Below are positions 33,946-35,087 of a stretch of DNA of 35,087 nt, in pieces. The stretch comes from Bacteroidota bacterium. Its GTDB lineage: Bacteria; Bacteroidota; Ignavibacteria; Ignavibacteriales; Ignavibacteriaceae. The notes under the pieces were generated by a model, which saw nothing but the letters and a program-made list of their open reading frames with translations, did not search any database and was not told the origin of the DNA. Where the stretch lies: positions 1-35,087 of the forward strand of contig JAKIZM010000037.1 of the NCBI GenBank assembly GCA_022708025.1. The letters run 5' to 3'. A program made the position numbers and the translations under genes. How positions within the stretch are numbered: position 1 is the stretch's first letter; each line of letters opens with the position of its first letter.

Positions 33946-34234
33946 TTAAATGGTTAAAAATCTGCTTATTAAGATGATCAAACAAAGCTAAACATGCTGA
34001 TTTTTGATAAATAGCAAACGTTATTTGATAAAAAAAATAAATTTGAGGAACTATTTTATTGTATTTTCATTTAAATGCATTTAGATTCAAAAGGGAATGA
34101 TAAATTTTTATAATTTTTCCCACAATATTTTTGTAACTAATTCAATTAAGAAGTTTCTATAACCTTTATTGCAGGTAATATACGGGTATATCAGATATTT
34201 AAATAACATTATTCACAAATAAAGCAGGGCCGGA

Positions 34235-35087
34235 ATGAAAAGAAAATCTTTACGAATAAAACTACTGTATCTCTTTTTATTTGTAGGCATAGTCTTAGGT
34301 TTCCGATTTAATAATGAAGAATTTGTTGACTTCTATTATTATCAGGGCAAACCTTTCAAACTAAATGTAAAATCTGACGCAGTATTTATAGTCTTAAATG
34401 AGAATGTAACAAGTTCATCATTTAGCAGCTTACTTTCAAAGTTTCCAGAAATAAAACCCACCTCAACTTTTAATGTAAAGGATAGAAAAGACTTTGTTTT
34501 TTTAGACAGAGCCCTTACAAACAGTGAGGTAAATTCACTTTTAGTAAATCTCAGAAAAAGTCCTGAAGTTAAATACGCCTCTATAGCATTTTCCCCGGAT
34601 GGCGGAAAGACACTGATCGGTGTTCAGGATGAAATACTTGTTCAATTTAAATCTGAGATCTCATCAGCTCAGATAACAGATTATCTGAGGTCAAATAATC
34701 TGCAGATAATAGAAGAGCTTAAGCTTGAGGGCGGCAGGAGCTATAAACTACGGACACCGCAATCAGATTTTCCAATAGCCATAGCAAACACAGTTTATGA
34801 AAGTGGAATGGTAAACTGGTCAGAGCCGAACTTATTTTTTACGAATCTTACTGCCTATATGCCTAATGATCCGTTTGTTAATATGCAATGGTCAGTTAGG
34901 AATACGGGCAATAACATCCCAACAGGAGTAACAGGTGTTTCCGGTTGTGATATGAATGTTGATAGTGCCTGGAATATAAGTCTCGGGAATCCAGATGTAA
35001 TAATCTCAGTAAGTGATACAGGCTGCGATACATTGCACGAAGACCTGTCAGCCAATTTTATTCCCGGGACAGGAAGAAATTTCTACA
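34235..35087 (+). CDS. Subtilisin-like (S8) secreted protease, 5' part only
   Basis: The ATG at 34235 opens a frame that runs without a stop to the window edge (284 complete codons). It encodes a hydrophobic N-terminal signal or anchor (about 9-24), a prodomain-like region (about 45-205), and the start of an S8 catalytic domain: NDPFVNMQWSVRNTG, then IISVSDTGCDTLHEDL, in which Asp261 of the DTG motif fits the catalytic aspartate. The His and Ser of the triad would lie past the window edge. The signal and prodomain suggest a secreted enzyme, and in this type of organism a C-terminal T9SS domain is expected but not visible. The upstream gap (33946-34234) holds no gene. Confidence 0.85.
   Translation, partial: MKRKSLRIKLLYLFLFVGIVLGFRFNNEEFVDFYYYQGKPFKLNVKSDAVFIVLNENVTSSSFSSLLSKFPEIKPTSTFNVKDRKDFVFLDRALTNSEVNSLLVNLRKSPEVKYASIAFSPDGGKTLIGVQDEILVQFKSEISSAQITDYLRSNNLQIIEELKLEGGRSYKLRTPQSDFPIAIANTVYESGMVNWSEPNLFFTNLTAYMPNDPFVNMQWSVRNTGNNIPTGVTGVSGCDMNVDSAWNISLGNPDVIISVSDTGCDTLHEDLSANFIPGTGRNFY

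Noticed and set aside
1..35087. CRISPR array, tRNA or rRNA genes
   Set aside because: No regularly spaced repeat array and no cloverleaf or rRNA-like segment was seen on reading the gaps between genes.

Overview
The window is AT-rich (about one third G+C by eye), densely coded and entirely on the + strand. Several features point to a diderm of the Bacteroidota/Ignavibacteriota/Chlorobiota group, most likely Ignavibacteria. The large secreted C25-type protease ends in a type IX secretion (T9SS) sorting domain with the NYPNPFNP motif. There are outer-membrane barrels and lipoproteins, and many starts lack a strong Shine-Dalgarno sequence. The phylum is an inference; no rRNA or other marker gene is present.

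Layout. (1) 348-3835: a lipoprotein, a membrane sensor histidine kinase and a LytTR-type response regulator, nearly abutting. (2) 4134-7792: an uptake module made of the ethanolamine permease EutH, an outer-membrane porin-like barrel and a HAD-family phosphatase lipoprotein, closed by a clear intrinsic terminator at 7803-7830. A perfect 12-bp direct repeat with a 21-bp period lies in front of eutH and is a candidate operator for the LytTR regulator. (3) 7850-23887: a 16-kb ethanolamine-utilisation bacterial microcompartment (BMC) operon, in the order eutA-B-C-L-K-[parA]-S-P-Q-T-D-M1-M2-N-E-J-[pduS-like]-[pduT-like]-[membrane protein]-G. (4) 24148-27924: a T9SS-exported C25-family protease. (5) 28031-33945: a poly-gamma-glutamate type locus (pgsB/capB, pgsC/capC, pgsW-like) followed by a duplicated beta-sandwich secreted protein, an outer-membrane barrel and an LVIVD-repeat lipoprotein. 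(6) 34235 to the window end: the 5' part of a subtilisin-like (S8) secreted protease.

How the genes work together. Ethanolamine, possibly released from phosphoethanolamine by the HAD lipoprotein, would cross the outer membrane through the porin and the inner membrane through EutH. In the BMC, EutBC (reactivated by EutA, cofactor from EutT and probably PduS) makes acetaldehyde and ammonia. EutE oxidises acetaldehyde to acetyl-CoA and EutG reduces it to ethanol, recycling NADH. EutD then gives acetyl phosphate, and EutQ/EutP may yield acetate and ATP. The shell would use seven proteins: EutM1, EutM2, EutK and EutS as hexamer-type, EutL and the PduT-like protein as trimer-type, and EutN as pentamer.

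Most interesting points. A ParA/McdA-type ATPase gene overlaps both eutK (a shell protein with a basic tail and a winged helix) and eutS, suggesting a dedicated positioning system for ethanolamine compartments. PduS/PduT-type redox components are built into an otherwise enteric-like eut gene set. Neither EutR nor EutV/EutW is present; a dCache histidine kinase plus LytTR regulator sits beside the locus instead.
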